64,000 nucleotides of DNA from Microbacteriaceae bacterium (GTDB lineage: Bacteria > Actinomycetota > Actinomycetes > Actinomycetales > Microbacteriaceae), in contig CANKTR010000003.1 in NCBI GenBank assembly GCA_947486475.1, positions 5,039 to 69,038 on the forward strand, given 5' to 3'. Positions 27,768-36,568 of the stretch are shown in pieces (position 1 is the stretch's first letter; each line of letters starts with the position of its first letter). Under the pieces are notes generated by a model, which worked only from the letters and a program-made list of their open reading frames with translations, searched no databases and was not told the DNA's origin. The translations under genes and the position numbers were made by a program.

Positions 27768-30616
27768 TTCAGGATTTCCGCCAGAAAGGTACCGGTGTGT
27801 GATTCCTTTACGCGCGCGACTTCCTCTGGCGTGCCGGTGGCGACGACTCGCCCCCCACGGTCTCCGCCTTCGGGTCCGAGGTCGATGACGTGGTCGGCCG
27901 AGCGGATAACGTCCAGGTTGTGTTCGATGACGATCACCGTGTTGCCTTTGTCGACAAGCGTGTGAAGGACCGCGAGCAAGCGACGCACGTCCTCGAAATG
28001 AAGCCCAGTGGTTGGCTCGTCGAGCACATAGACGGTTCGGCCCGTAGATCGTCTTTGGAGTTCGGTGGAGAGTTTGACGCGTTGAGCTTCACCACCCGAA
28101 AGAGTGGTCGCGGACTGTCCCAGTCGAACGTAACCGAGTCCGACGTCACACAGGGTTTTCATGAACCGGTGAATCGACGTGATCGCCGCAAAAAACTTCT
28201 CGGCATCCTCGATCGACATGCTCAGGACCTCAGAGATGTTTTTTCCCTTGTAGCGAACCGTCAGCGTCTCTCGGTTGTAGCGCTGGCCGTGGCATTCTTC
28301 GCACTCGACGTAGACGTCGGGCAAGAAGTTCATCTCGATCTTGATCGTTCCGTCGCCCGAGCAGTTCTCGCAGCGGCCACCCTTCACGTTGAACGAGAAG
28401 CGCCCCGGCCCGTACCCTCGTTCCTTCGCCTCGATTGTCTCGGCGAACAGTGTGCGAATTTTGTCGAAAACTCCGGTGTATGTTGCGGGGTTCGACCGCG
28501 GGGTTCGACCGATGGGGGCCTGATCGACGTGAATCACCTTGTCGAGGTGATCGAGACCTGAGACCGATTTGTGGCGACCAGGAGTCTGCTTCGCGCCGTT
28601 GAGGCGGTTCGCCATGACCTTGTAGAGGATGTCGTTGACGAGTGAACTCTTTCCAGAGCCCGAGACTCCGGTTACCGCAACAAAGACACCCAGGGGGAAA
28701 TCAACCTCGACGTCGACGAGGTTGTTCGCGGTCGCGCCGTGAACGGTGACGATTCGGTCCGCCGACCACGGTCGACGCTCAACTCGGTCGGACACCTTTT
28801 CGCGACCGGCCAAGAACGCCGCCGTGTGGGACTTCTTTTCTTTGAGCAGATTTGCCAGCGAGCCCGAGTGCACGACCTCGCCGCCGTGCTCGCCAGCCCC
28901 GGGACCGATATCGACAATCCAGTCGGCGGCGTGAATCGTGTCCTCATCGTGTTCGACGACGACCAGGGTGTTTCCGATGTCGCGCAATCGAATCAGAGTT
29001 TCGATGAGGCGGCGATTGTCGCGCTGGTGGAGGCCGATGGACGGCTCATCGAGCACGTACAGGACGCCGGTCAGTCCCGCGCCGATCTGTGTCGCGAGGC
29101 GGATTCGTTGCGCCTCGCCGCCAGAGAGCGTGCCCGCGGCTCGAGACATCGTCAGGTAACTCAATCCGACGTGCAGAAGGAAATCCAAGCGCGCGGTGAT
29201 CTCGCGGAGTACCGCGGCAGCGACCTGCGCATCGCGATCGGACAGTGTCAGCGTGGTCATAAAGTCGTGGGCCGCCTGGAGCGAGAGGCTACACACCTCA
29301 GAAATCGACTTGTCGTTCACCGTGACGGCGAGAACTGCCGGAGCGAGACGCTGTCCCTGACAGTCTTCACACGGGACCGTTCGATGGAAAGCGCCAAATC
29401 GTTCCTTGGTCCACTCCCCTTCGGTTTCGGAGTATTTCCGCTCGACATAGGTGAGCACACCCTCAAAACCGCGCGACATCGACACCTTGCGTCCGTAGCG
29501 GTTACGCCACTTGATGACGACCTCGTGATTGTTGCCGAAGAGCACCGCGTTCTGAACTTCTTCAGTGAGGGCCTTCCAGGGAGTGTCAAGGCTGAAGTCG
29601 AGGTCGTGAGCGAGGCCCTCCGCCAAGCGTTCGAAGTACGGGTAGATCAGTTCTTTGCCGCCCGGTTTCCAGGGCAACACAACCCCCTGCCGGATGCTCA
29701 TCTCGTGGTCGTCAAGAACGAGTTCGACGTCAGCCATCGATTGCGTGCCAATGCCATGGCAGGTCACACACGCCCCGAAGGGTGCGTTGAACGAGAACGT
29801 ACGAGGCTCGATCTCTGTGAGCGTCAGAACGTGTTGATTGGGGCACGACAGCTTCTCGCTGAATGTGCGGTCTTCGTTCGTATCGACAAAGTTCGCCACG
29901 AGGACCCCTTGGCCGAGTTTGAGCGCAGTTTCGACGGAATCGTTAAGGCGTGAAACGTCACCTCCCGCGGCGAGACGATCGACAACCACCGAGATGTCGT
30001 GTTTCACCTGCTTCTTGAGCACCGGTGGTTCCGACAACTGAATCACGTCGCCGTCCACGAGCGCGCGCGCATAGCCCTGCCCGAGAAGGTCGGCAAATAC
30101 CTCGACGAACTCGCCCTTTCGACCCTGAACGATCGGCGCCAGAATCTGGAATCGAGTTTCGGCGGGTAGGTCCGCAAGTTGGTCGGCGATCTGTTGGGCT
30201 GACTGCCGTTGAATCGCCTCGCCACACTCTGGGCAGTGTGGCACGCCGATGCGGGCCCACAACAGACGCATGTAGTCGTAGATTTCGGTGATTGTTCCGA
30301 CCGTGGAACGCGGGTTTCGGTTCGTCGATTTCTGGTCGATAGAGACGGCCGGGGATAATCCGTCAATGAAGTCCACATCGGGGCGGTCGACCTGACCGAG
30401 GAATTGGCGCGCGTACGACGACAGCGATTCGATGTAGCGCCGCTGGCCCTCCGCAAACAGCGTGTCGAACGCGAGCGATGATTTGCCGGAGCCGCTCAAC
30501 CCAGTGAAAACGACGAGCGAGTCACGCGGAATCGTCAGGTCGATGTTCTTGAGATTGTGGACACGCGCACCCTTGATGCTGATGACGTTCTTACCGGAGA
30601 CGGGCGTTATCGACAC
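27764..30616 (-). CDS. uvrA: excinuclease ABC subunit A
   Basis: The damage-recognition ATPase of nucleotide excision repair. The 950-residue protein has the first Walker A GLSGSGKS (39-46), a zinc-binding CPECGEAIQ segment, [16 protein letters not shown], the second Walker A GVSGSGKS, the zinc module [11 protein letters not shown] to VECEECHGQ, and a second [12 protein letters not shown]. The length is normal. The GTG start is 6 nt after TAGGAT, whose TAG is the uvrB stop, so uvrA probably has its own leaderless promoter inside the cluster. No LexA-type box was recognised. Confidence 0.96.
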   Translation of the reverse strand: MSITPVSGKNVISIKGARVHNLKNIDLTIPRDSLVVFTGLSGSGKSSLAFDTLFAEGQRRYIESLSSYARQFLGQVDRPDVDFIDGLSPAVSIDQKSTNRNPRSTVGTITEIYDYMRLLWARIGVPHCPECGEAIQRQSAQQIADQLADLPAETRFQILAPIVQGRKGEFVEVFADLLGQGYARALVDGDVIQLSEPPVLKKQVKHDISVVVDRLAAGGDVSRLNDSVETALKLGQGVLVANFVDTNEDRTFSEKLSCPNQHVLTLTEIEPRTFSFNAPFGACVTCHGIGTQSMADVELVLDDHEMSIRQGVVLPWKPGGKELIYPYFERLAEGLAHDLDFSLDTPWKALTEEVQNAVLFGNNHEVVIKWRNRYGRKVSMSRGFEGVLTYVERKYSETEGEWTKERFGAFHRTVPCEDCQGQRLAPAVLAVTVNDKSISEVCSLSLQAAHDFMTTLTLSDRDAQVAAAVLREITARLDFLLHVGLSYLTMSRAAGTLSGGEAQRIRLATQIGAGLTGVLYVLDEPSIGLHQRDNRRLIETLIRLRDIGNTLVVVEHDEDTIHAADWIVDIGPGAGEHGGEVVHSGSLANLLKEKKSHTAAFLAGREKVSDRVERRPWSADRIVTVHGATANNLVDVEVDFPLGVFVAVTGVSGSGKSSLVNDILYKVMANRLNGAKQTPGRHKSVSGLDHLDKVIHVDQAPIGRTPRSNPATYTGVFDKIRTLFAETIEAKERGYGPGRFSFNVKGGRCENCSGDGTIKIEMNFLPDVYVECEECHGQRYNRETLTVRYKGKNISEVLSMSIEDAEKFFAAITSIHRFMKTLCDVGLGYVRLGQSATTLSGGEAQRVKLSTELQRRSTGRTVYVLDEPTTGLHFEDVRRLLAVLHTLVDKGNTVIVIEHNLDVIRSADHVIDLGPEGGDRGGRVVATGTPEEVARVKESHTGTFLAEILK

Positions 30617-30622
30617 TGTTCA

Positions 30623-30628
30623 ATCCTA
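30623..30628 (-). promoter_or_regulatory. -10 hexamer TAGGAT for uvrA, sharing the uvrB stop codon
   Basis: TAGGAT, then TGAACA, then GTG at 30616 (6 nt). The TAG is the in-frame stop of uvrB (30626-30628), so one triplet would serve as stop codon and promoter. Confidence 0.55.
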
Positions 30629-32626
30629 GGGTTTGCCAAGTTCGCGCGCGGAGCGGACCTGTTTCTTGAGGTCGTGGATTTCGTCCCGAAGGCGAGCCGC
30701 CAGTTCGAACTTAAGTTGTTCCGCTGCCGCGATCATCTGTTCGGTCAATTTGTCGATGACCACTTCGACATCGTCGTCGAGGTCGGCGAGTCCTTCGGTG
30801 TCGTAGACCTCGCGAGCGAGTGTTTCGGTAATGTCCGCGATGCGCTTTCGAATCGGGGTTGGGTCGATTCCGTGTTCGAGGTTGTAGGCCACTTGCGTCT
30901 CGCGACGCCGGTTGGTCTCGTCAATCGCCTGTTTCATGGCGTCCGTCTCGCGGTCGGCGTAGAGATGCACTTCGCCCGACACGTTGCGTGCGGCGCGCCC
31001 GATCGTCTGAATGAGCGAGGTCGCGCTGCGCAAGAAACCCTGTTTGTCGGCGTCGAATACGGCGACAAGTGACACTTCGGGAAGGTCGAGACCCTCGCGC
31101 AGGAGGTTGATTCCGACGAGCACATCGAAACGACCCGCGCGAAGTTCCGTGAGCAACTCGACTCGGCGCAGCGTGTCGACGTCCGAGTGAAGGTACTCGA
31201 CCTTGACTCCCATCCCACGCAGGTAGTCAGTGAGGTCCTCGGCCATCTTCTTTGTGAGCGTCGTAATGAGAACGCGCTCGTCTTTGGCAACTCGCTGGCG
31301 AATGCTTTCGAGCACGTCATCGACTTGACCCTTGGTCGGTTTGACAATCACCTGGGGGTCGATGAGCCCCGTCGGACGGATGATCTGCTCGACGACGCTG
31401 TCGACGACTCCCATCTCGTACTTTCCGGGTGTTGCCGACAGGTAGACCTTCTGGCCGACCCTGCCCAAGAACTCCAGCCATTTGAGCGGTCGATTGTCGA
31501 GTGCGCTGGGGAGGCGGAAGCCATGTTCGACGAGGGTTCGCTTTCGGGAGGCGTCACCTTCGTACATCGCTCCGATCTGTGGAACGGTCACGTGGGACTC
31601 ATCGATAATGACCACAAAATCATCGGGGAAATAGTCGATCAGAGTGTGTGCGGGCTCGCCTGGTTGCCGACCGTCCATGTGCATCGAATAGTTCTCAATA
31701 CCGCTACAGAAGCCGATTTGTTCCATCATCTCGAGGTCGTACGTTGTGCGCATCCGAAGGCGTTGCGCTTCGAGGAGCTTGTTCTGGCCCTCCAGTACGG
31801 CGAGACGATCGGCCAGTTCCGCCTTGATATCCGTGATTGCCCGCCGCATCGTCTCGGTGCTTGCCGTGTAGTGCGAGGCAGGGAAGATGCTCACCGCATC
31901 CATGGTCTTGATTACCTCACCCGTGAGAGGGTGCAATTGATACAGCGCTTCGATCTCGTCACCGAACATCTCGATTCGCACCGCCAGCTCTTCGTACTGG
32001 GGGATGATTTCGAGCGTGTCGCCGCGGACCCGAAATTTGCCTCGACTGAAGTCAATGTCGTTGCGCTCGTATTGCATTCCAACAAAACGGCGCACGATGT
32101 CGGTGCGGCTGATCGTCTGACCGACCTGCAGCGCGAGCATCGCGTCAAGGTATTCCTCGGACGAACCGAGCCCGTAGATGCAGGACACGGTTGACACGAC
32201 AATCACGTCGCGGCGGGACAGGAGTGCGTTCGTGGTGGAGTGACGCAGGCGTTCGACCTCTTCGTTAATCGCCGTGTCTTTTTCGATAAACGTGTCGGTT
32301 TGGGGCACGTAGGCCTCTGGTTGGTAATAGTCGTAGTACGAGACGAAGTATTCGACCGCGTTGTCCGGCATGAGTTCACGGAACTCGGTCGCGAGCTGAG
32401 CGGCGAGCGTCTTGTTGTGGACGAGAACGAGGGCAGGACGTTGGATCGCCTCGATGAGCCACGCAGTTGTCGCGGACTTTCCCGTCCCCGTAGCTCCGAG
32501 CAGGACGATGTCGGTTTCGCCCGCGTTGATCCGGGCAGCAAGTTCGGCAATCGCCTTCGGTTGGTCACCGCTCGGGATGTACTCGCTGATGACCCTAAAC
32601 GGTCGTACGGCGCGAGTCGGTTCCAT
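30626..32626 (-). CDS. uvrB: excinuclease ABC subunit B
   Basis: The helicase-like core of nucleotide excision repair, which verifies damage and recruits UvrC. The 666-residue protein has Walker A GATGTGKS (44-51) and the beta-hairpin [12 protein letters not shown] that inserts into DNA. It also has Walker B IIDESH, the helicase motif QTIGRAARN, and a C-terminal UVR domain ([19 protein letters not shown]) that binds UvrC. The ATG is 6 nt after TAGTCT, whose TAG is the coaE stop. Nothing appears damaged. Confidence 0.96.
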   Translation of the reverse strand: MEPTRAVRPFRVISEYIPSGDQPKAIAELAARINAGETDIVLLGATGTGKSATTAWLIEAIQRPALVLVHNKTLAAQLATEFRELMPDNAVEYFVSYYDYYQPEAYVPQTDTFIEKDTAINEEVERLRHSTTNALLSRRDVIVVSTVSCIYGLGSSEEYLDAMLALQVGQTISRTDIVRRFVGMQYERNDIDFSRGKFRVRGDTLEIIPQYEELAVRIEMFGDEIEALYQLHPLTGEVIKTMDAVSIFPASHYTASTETMRRAITDIKAELADRLAVLEGQNKLLEAQRLRMRTTYDLEMMEQIGFCSGIENYSMHMDGRQPGEPAHTLIDYFPDDFVVIIDESHVTVPQIGAMYEGDASRKRTLVEHGFRLPSALDNRPLKWLEFLGRVGQKVYLSATPGKYEMGVVDSVVEQIIRPTGLIDPQVIVKPTKGQVDDVLESIRQRVAKDERVLITTLTKKMAEDLTDYLRGMGVKVEYLHSDVDTLRRVELLTELRAGRFDVLVGINLLREGLDLPEVSLVAVFDADKQGFLRSATSLIQTIGRAARNVSGEVHLYADRETDAMKQAIDETNRRRETQVAYNLEHGIDPTPIRKRIADITETLAREVYDTEGLADLDDDVEVVIDKLTEQMIAAAEQLKFELAARLRDEIHDLKKQVRSARELGKP

Positions 32627-32632
32627 GTAACC

Positions 32633-32638
32633 AGACTA
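32633..32638 (-). promoter_or_regulatory. -10 hexamer TAGTCT for uvrB, sharing the coaE stop codon
   Basis: TAGTCT, then GGTTAC, then ATG at 32626 (6 nt). The TAG at 32636-32638 is the coaE stop codon. Confidence 0.55.
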
Positions 32639-33244
32639 AGCCCGATGCGCGGCCGTGAGATCGGCCCAGATCAAGTCCGTTTGACTGATTGTGGATTCAA
32701 TCGATTGGCTCGAATCGATCGTCCAGTCGGCGACCGATAGGCGCTCCTGTTCACTCGCTTGCGCGTCGATTCGGGATTGTGCAGCATCACTCGACATGCC
32801 CCTCAGAAGCACGAGACGGTCGTGGCGAATCCGCGGATCGCACGTCAACACGATTACCGTGTCGAAGTCGCCGACTCGATTCGACTCCACAAGCAGCGGG
32901 ATGTCGTAGATGATGATGGCACCGGGGTCAGCGGACAGAATCGTGTCGACGCGGGATGCGAATTCGGCACCGATCGCGGGATGAACGATTGCCTCGAGGT
33001 CGCCACGTGCACTCGCATCGTCGAATACGAGTCGACCCAGAGCCGCTCGGTCGAGCTCGCCGTCGCTGTCGATGACTCCGAGACCGAACCGCTTCGAAAT
33101 AGCGGCCAAAGTGGGCGAACCCGCGCGTTGTGATTGGCGCACGAGTTCGTCGGCAGAGAGCACGTGCGCCCCCAACTCGGCAAAGCGGTTCGCAACCGTA
33201 GTCTTTCCGGCTGCGATTCCGCCGGTCAACGCGATGATAGGCAC
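32636..33244 (-). CDS. coaE: dephospho-CoA kinase
   Basis: Phosphorylates dephospho-CoA, the final step of coenzyme A synthesis. The 202-residue P-loop kinase starts with LTGGIAAGKTTVANRF (6-21, Walker A) and has the family segment LGAHVLSADELVRQ, then IVHPAIGAEF and YDIPLLVES. It lacks the extra C-terminal GrpB-like domain found in some mycobacterial CoaE proteins. The GTG start follows TACGCT by 6 nt. It lies between rpsA, with a hairpin between them, and uvrB, the usual actinobacterial order rpsA-coaE-uvrB. Confidence 0.93.
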   Translation of the reverse strand: MPIIALTGGIAAGKTTVANRFAELGAHVLSADELVRQSQRAGSPTLAAISKRFGLGVIDSDGELDRAALGRLVFDDASARGDLEAIVHPAIGAEFASRVDTILSADPGAIIIYDIPLLVESNRVGDFDTVIVLTCDPRIRHDRLVLLRGMSSDAAQSRIDAQASEQERLSVADWTIDSSQSIESTISQTDLIWADLTAAHRA

Positions 33245-33250
33245 CCGTTC

Positions 33251-33256
33251 AGCGTA
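33251..33256 (-). promoter_or_regulatory. -10 hexamer TACGCT for coaE
   Basis: TACGCT, then GAACGG, then GTG at 33244 (6 nt). It lies immediately after the hairpin that follows rpsA, so transcription probably restarts here. Confidence 0.5.
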
Positions 33257-33263
33257 ACGACAA

Positions 33264-33287
33264 GGGGTGGTCGTTTCCGACCACCCC
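33264..33287 (-). terminator. stem-loop after rpsA
   Basis: A perfect 10 bp stem GGGGTGGTCG / CGACCACCCC with a 4 nt loop. On the minus strand the following bases are only TTG, so it is a strong hairpin with a poor U-tract. It likely ends the rpsA message. Confidence 0.6.
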
Positions 33288-33303
33288 CTGACGATGCGCG
33301 TTG

Positions 33304-34761
33304 TTACTCGGCTGTCTCACCCGCGAGCTTGTCGCGGAGCGCGATGAGCGCCTCATCCTCAGCGAGTGCGCCAGCGGCTTCGGCTTCTTTAGCCGGCGAG
33401 GCTGCCGATGTGTCAGCAGTGGGGGTTTCGGGCAGCGCGTCGGCTTCCGCGTTCATGCGGACGACCTGAATCTTGTGGGCTTCCCAACGCGCTTGCGCTG
33501 CGCTGTAGTCGAGTTCCCACTTGGTGCGCGACTCGTCGTGTCCGTCTTTCCACTCGCCCGTCGAGGGGTCGAACCCCTCGGGGTAGCGGTACGCGCCGGT
33601 CTCGTCGTAGTCGGTGGGCATTCCGTAGAGCGCCGGGTCAAACTCTGTGCTCTCGGGGTCGACGCCATCGTTGGCCTGCTTGAGGGACAACGAGATACGA
33701 CGACGCTCGAGGTCAATGTCGATGATCTTGACGAACACGTCATCACTGACCGCGACCGCCTGCTCGGCGAGTTCGATGTGGCGTGCAGAGAGTTCCGAGA
33801 TGTGCACGAGTCCCTCGATACCGTCAGCGACCCGAACGAAGGCTCCGAACTGAACAAGTTTGGTGACCTTGCCCGGTGCGATTTCGCCAATGGCGTGCTC
33901 GCGCGCGAACACCTGCCACGGATCTTCTTGGGTCGCCTTCAGCGACAGCGAGATACGTTCGCGGTCCTCCTCGATTTCGAGGACCTCGACCGTCACTTCC
34001 TGGCCAATTTCGACAACCTCGGAAGCGTGCTCGATGTGCTTCCACGAGAGTTCCGAGACGTGAATGAGTCCGTCTACGCCTCCAAGGTCAACGAACGCAC
34101 CGAAGTTGACGATGGACGAGATGACACCCTTACGGATCTGGCCCTTCTGGATGTTGCCGAGAATCAAGTTGCGGCTCTCCGACTGGGTCTGCTCGAGCAG
34201 AGCGCGTCGCGACAGAACAACGTTGTTGCGGTTCTTGTCGAGTTCCAGGATTTTGGCTTCGATTTCTTGACCGAGGTATGGCGTGAGGTCGCGGACGCGG
34301 CGAAGTTCGATGAGCGAGGCGGGAAGGAATCCACGAAGACCGATGTCGACGATGACTCCACCCTTGACGACCTCGATGACGGTACCGGTGACGATTCCGT
34401 CGGCTTCCTTGACCTTCTCTACGTCTCCCCACGCTCGCTCGTACTGGGCGCGTTTCTTGGAAAGGATGAGACGACCTTCTTTGTCTTCCTTCTGGAGGAC
34501 GAGGGCCTCGATCACATCTCCGACTTTGACAACCTCATCGGGGTTGACGTCGTGCTTAATGGAAAGTTCGCGGATGGGAATGACACCCTCCGTCTTGTAG
34601 CCGACATCGAGGAGAACCTCGTCGCGATCGACCTTGACGACGGTACCCTCAATGAGGTCTCCGTCGTTGAAGAACTTCAGCGTTTTTTCAACTTCGGCGA
34701 GGAAATCCTCGGCTGATCCGATGTCATTAATCGCGACCTGTTTGGTCTGGCTGGTTGTCAT
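33304..34761 (-). CDS. rpsA: 30S ribosomal protein S1
   Basis: S1 binds mRNA and the 30S subunit to help initiation on structured or SD-containing messages. The 485-residue protein holds four S1 (OB-fold) repeats, roughly 35-105, 120-190, 205-275 and 290-360; the third and fourth share the FGAFV-x-GLVHISELS type motif. An acidic, low-complexity C-terminal tail of about 110 residues follows. The ATG at 34761 was chosen; an upstream in-frame codon gives a non-family leader. GGAG lies about 10 nt upstream, and a palindrome (34781-34797) sits in the leader. It has a conventional promoter at 34856-34885. Confidence 0.94.
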   Translation of the reverse strand: MTTSQTKQVAINDIGSAEDFLAEVEKTLKFFNDGDLIEGTVVKVDRDEVLLDVGYKTEGVIPIRELSIKHDVNPDEVVKVGDVIEALVLQKEDKEGRLILSKKRAQYERAWGDVEKVKEADGIVTGTVIEVVKGGVIVDIGLRGFLPASLIELRRVRDLTPYLGQEIEAKILELDKNRNNVVLSRRALLEQTQSESRNLILGNIQKGQIRKGVISSIVNFGAFVDLGGVDGLIHVSELSWKHIEHASEVVEIGQEVTVEVLEIEEDRERISLSLKATQEDPWQVFAREHAIGEIAPGKVTKLVQFGAFVRVADGIEGLVHISELSARHIELAEQAVAVSDDVFVKIIDIDLERRRISLSLKQANDGVDPESTEFDPALYGMPTDYDETGAYRYPEGFDPSTGEWKDGHDESRTKWELDYSAAQARWEAHKIQVVRMNAEADALPETPTADTSAASPAKEAEAAGALAEDEALIALRDKLAGETAE

Positions 34762-34780
34762 GTGTGTGGGTGCTCCAGTG

Positions 34781-34797
34781 GGGCATAAATAATGCCC
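34781..34797 (-). promoter_or_regulatory. inverted repeat in the rpsA 5' leader
   Basis: GGGCAT and ATGCCC with a 5 nt AT-rich loop, about 20 nt before the rpsA ATG and next to its GGAG. S1 represses its own mRNA in E. coli, so an operator role is possible; here it is inference only. Confidence 0.35.
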
Positions 34798-34855
34798 TCG
34801 CAAATCTCTTCACGCGGGCGGCGGACAGGGATGCGCTGCCAGTCGGCAACAATCA

Positions 34856-34885
34856 AGTCTAACGCCCGCTCACGCGGGTTCGCAA
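34856..34885 (-). promoter_or_regulatory. promoter of rpsA
   Basis: On the minus strand TTGCGA (34885-34880), an 18 bp spacer, then TAGACT (34861-34856). This is the best two-box promoter in the window and gives a leader of about 90 nt, in contrast to the leaderless genes nearby. Confidence 0.6.
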
Positions 34886-34888
34886 CCG

Positions 34889-36556
34889 CTACCAGTCCCC
34901 CAGCACGGCGGTGCGAAGGGTGTCAAGGCCCGTTCCGCCGATATCGAGGGCGCGTTTGTGCCACGCGGAGAGCGAGAATGAGGCGCCCTCTCGGCGTTCG
35001 GATTCGGTGCGAAGCTCCTCCCAAATGCGCTGTCCGATCTTGTAGGACGGGGCTTGCCCAGGCCACCCCAGGTAACGATTGACCTCAAACCGCACGAATT
35101 CGTCTTCCATGAGAACGTTGTCGCGCATGAAATCGTAGGCGAAATCCGCGCCCCAGACTCCGTTCCCGTCCGGCCGCTTCTTGCCGAGGTGGACTCCGAT
35201 GTCCAAGACGACTCGCGCAGCGCGCATGCGCTGACCGTCTAGCATCCCGAACCGATCTCCGTCGTCGTCGAGATATCCGAGTTCCGCCATCAGGCGCTCG
35301 GCGTAGAGCGCCCAGCCCTCCGCGTGGCCTGATGAGCCAGCTAGTTGACGACGCCACGTGTTCAACTGAGCCGAGTTATAGACCGCTTGGGAAATTTGCA
35401 GGTGGTGTCCGGGCACGCCCTCGTGATAGACGGTGGTCGTTTCGCGCCAGGTGTCGAACTCGGTGACACCCTCTGGCACGCTCCACCACATTCGGCCGGC
35501 CCGCGAGAAATCGTCCGAGGGACCGGTGTAATAGATCCCGCCTTCTTTCGTCGGGGCGATGTGACACTCGAGATTGCGCATGGGTTCGGCGATGTCGAAG
35601 TGTTCCTTACCCAGCTCTCGCACCGCATTGTCCGAGAGTGTTTGCATCCAAGCCTGTAGCGCTTCGGTGCCGAGAATCTTTCGCGCCGGGTCGTTGTCGA
35701 GAGCCGCCACCGCGTCGGCAACCGAGCCGCCCGCGATTCGCTTCGCGAGGGTCTCTTGCTCTGACCTCATTCGGGCCAGCTCGTCGAGACCCCACTCGTA
35801 CGTTTCGTCCAGATCGACCGTCGCCCCGAGAAAGTGTCGAGAATGTAACCCGTAGACCTCGCGACCTACGCCGTCGTGCTCGTGGGACGCCGGAGCGAGA
35901 TTGTCGCGGAGGAACGTTGCGAACTCAAGGTACGCGAGACGCGCCGATTCCGCAGCCGTCCGAAGGTCGGCGCGCAACGATTCGGGCAGGTCGGCCGGCG
36001 CAGTGTTCGTTGCGAAGTCGACGAAGAAGCCTTCTGGACCTGCGTTTCGCTCCGCCTGAGAGATCACTTCAACAATCTGGCGTCGAGCGGGAACGAATCC
36101 CTGCCTTATTCCTTCGGCAAGGGTCTGCCGATAGCCACCCAGTGCCGACGAGACGTTGCCGAGCTTCGCCGCGATGGTTTCCCACGCGCCGATGTCGCCC
36201 GTTGGCATGAGATCGAAGACGTCCCGGATTCCTTGCGCGGGAGAGGCGATGTTGTTGAGGTCGCGTAAGTGCCACTTCGACTCACTCAATTCGAGTGCCA
36301 GTTCGAGGTCTCCCGTCAGGTCCAATTTGGTGACACGATCGACATCATCAACGGCCACGGCCGACCTCAGCGCAATGAGGGTCGAACTCACTGCCGCATC
36401 GTAGGCGGCGTGACCATTCGGCGAATAGTCAGCGAACTCGGTCACATCCCCGTCGCGACCCAGCCAAATTCGAAAATCGGGGTCCAGCACGCAGAGCGTG
36501 TCCACCCACGTCTCGGCGATGAGGTCGACGGCGGTCGGAGTGCGTTTTTCGGTCAT
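34889..36556 (-). CDS. DUF885 family protein, putative zinc peptidase
   Basis: A 555-residue DUF885 protein. The key motif is TVYHEGVPGHHLQ, a zinc-peptidase-like HExxxH arrangement, followed by GWALYAERLMAELGY further on. No signal peptide is seen, so it should be cytoplasmic. The family is predicted to be metal-dependent peptidases, but I know of no agreed substrate. The ATG follows TAGGCT by exactly 6 nt, and the TAG is the polA stop codon, so the gene likely has its own leaderless promoter although it looks like the distal gene of a polA operon. The rpsA promoter begins just past its stop. Confidence 0.85.
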   Translation of the reverse strand: MTEKRTPTAVDLIAETWVDTLCVLDPDFRIWLGRDGDVTEFADYSPNGHAAYDAAVSSTLIALRSAVAVDDVDRVTKLDLTGDLELALELSESKWHLRDLNNIASPAQGIRDVFDLMPTGDIGAWETIAAKLGNVSSALGGYRQTLAEGIRQGFVPARRQIVEVISQAERNAGPEGFFVDFATNTAPADLPESLRADLRTAAESARLAYLEFATFLRDNLAPASHEHDGVGREVYGLHSRHFLGATVDLDETYEWGLDELARMRSEQETLAKRIAGGSVADAVAALDNDPARKILGTEALQAWMQTLSDNAVRELGKEHFDIAEPMRNLECHIAPTKEGGIYYTGPSDDFSRAGRMWWSVPEGVTEFDTWRETTTVYHEGVPGHHLQISQAVYNSAQLNTWRRQLAGSSGHAEGWALYAERLMAELGYLDDDGDRFGMLDGQRMRAARVVLDIGVHLGKKRPDGNGVWGADFAYDFMRDNVLMEDEFVRFEVNRYLGWPGQAPSYKIGQRIWEELRTESERREGASFSLSAWHKRALDIGGTGLDTLRTAVLGDW

Positions 36557-36562
36557 GCGAGA

Positions 36563-36568
36563 AGCCTA
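36563..36568 (-). promoter_or_regulatory. -10 hexamer TAGGCT for the DUF885 gene, sharing the polA stop codon
   Basis: TAGGCT, then TCTCGC, then ATG at 36556 (6 nt). The TAG at 36566-36568 ends polA in frame. Confidence 0.6.

Noticed and set aside
28739..29953. 404-codon open frame opposite uvrA
   Set aside because: It is antisense to a fully conserved gene; such long shadow frames follow from the G/C-rich third codon positions. It shows no family motif.
30600..33260. LexA (SOS) box upstream of uvrA or uvrB
   Set aside because: GAAC half-sites occur near the uvrA and coaE starts, but no matching GTTC half lies at the proper distance.
33301..34716. 471-codon open frame opposite rpsA, rich in D, E, L and V
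   Set aside because: It is an exact antisense shadow of the S1 repeats; its apparent repeats mirror those of rpsA.
34762..34803. Longer N-terminus for ribosomal protein S1
   Set aside because: The extra 14 residues cover the leader hairpin and do not resemble S1; the ATG at 34761 has GGAG upstream and begins the family sequence.
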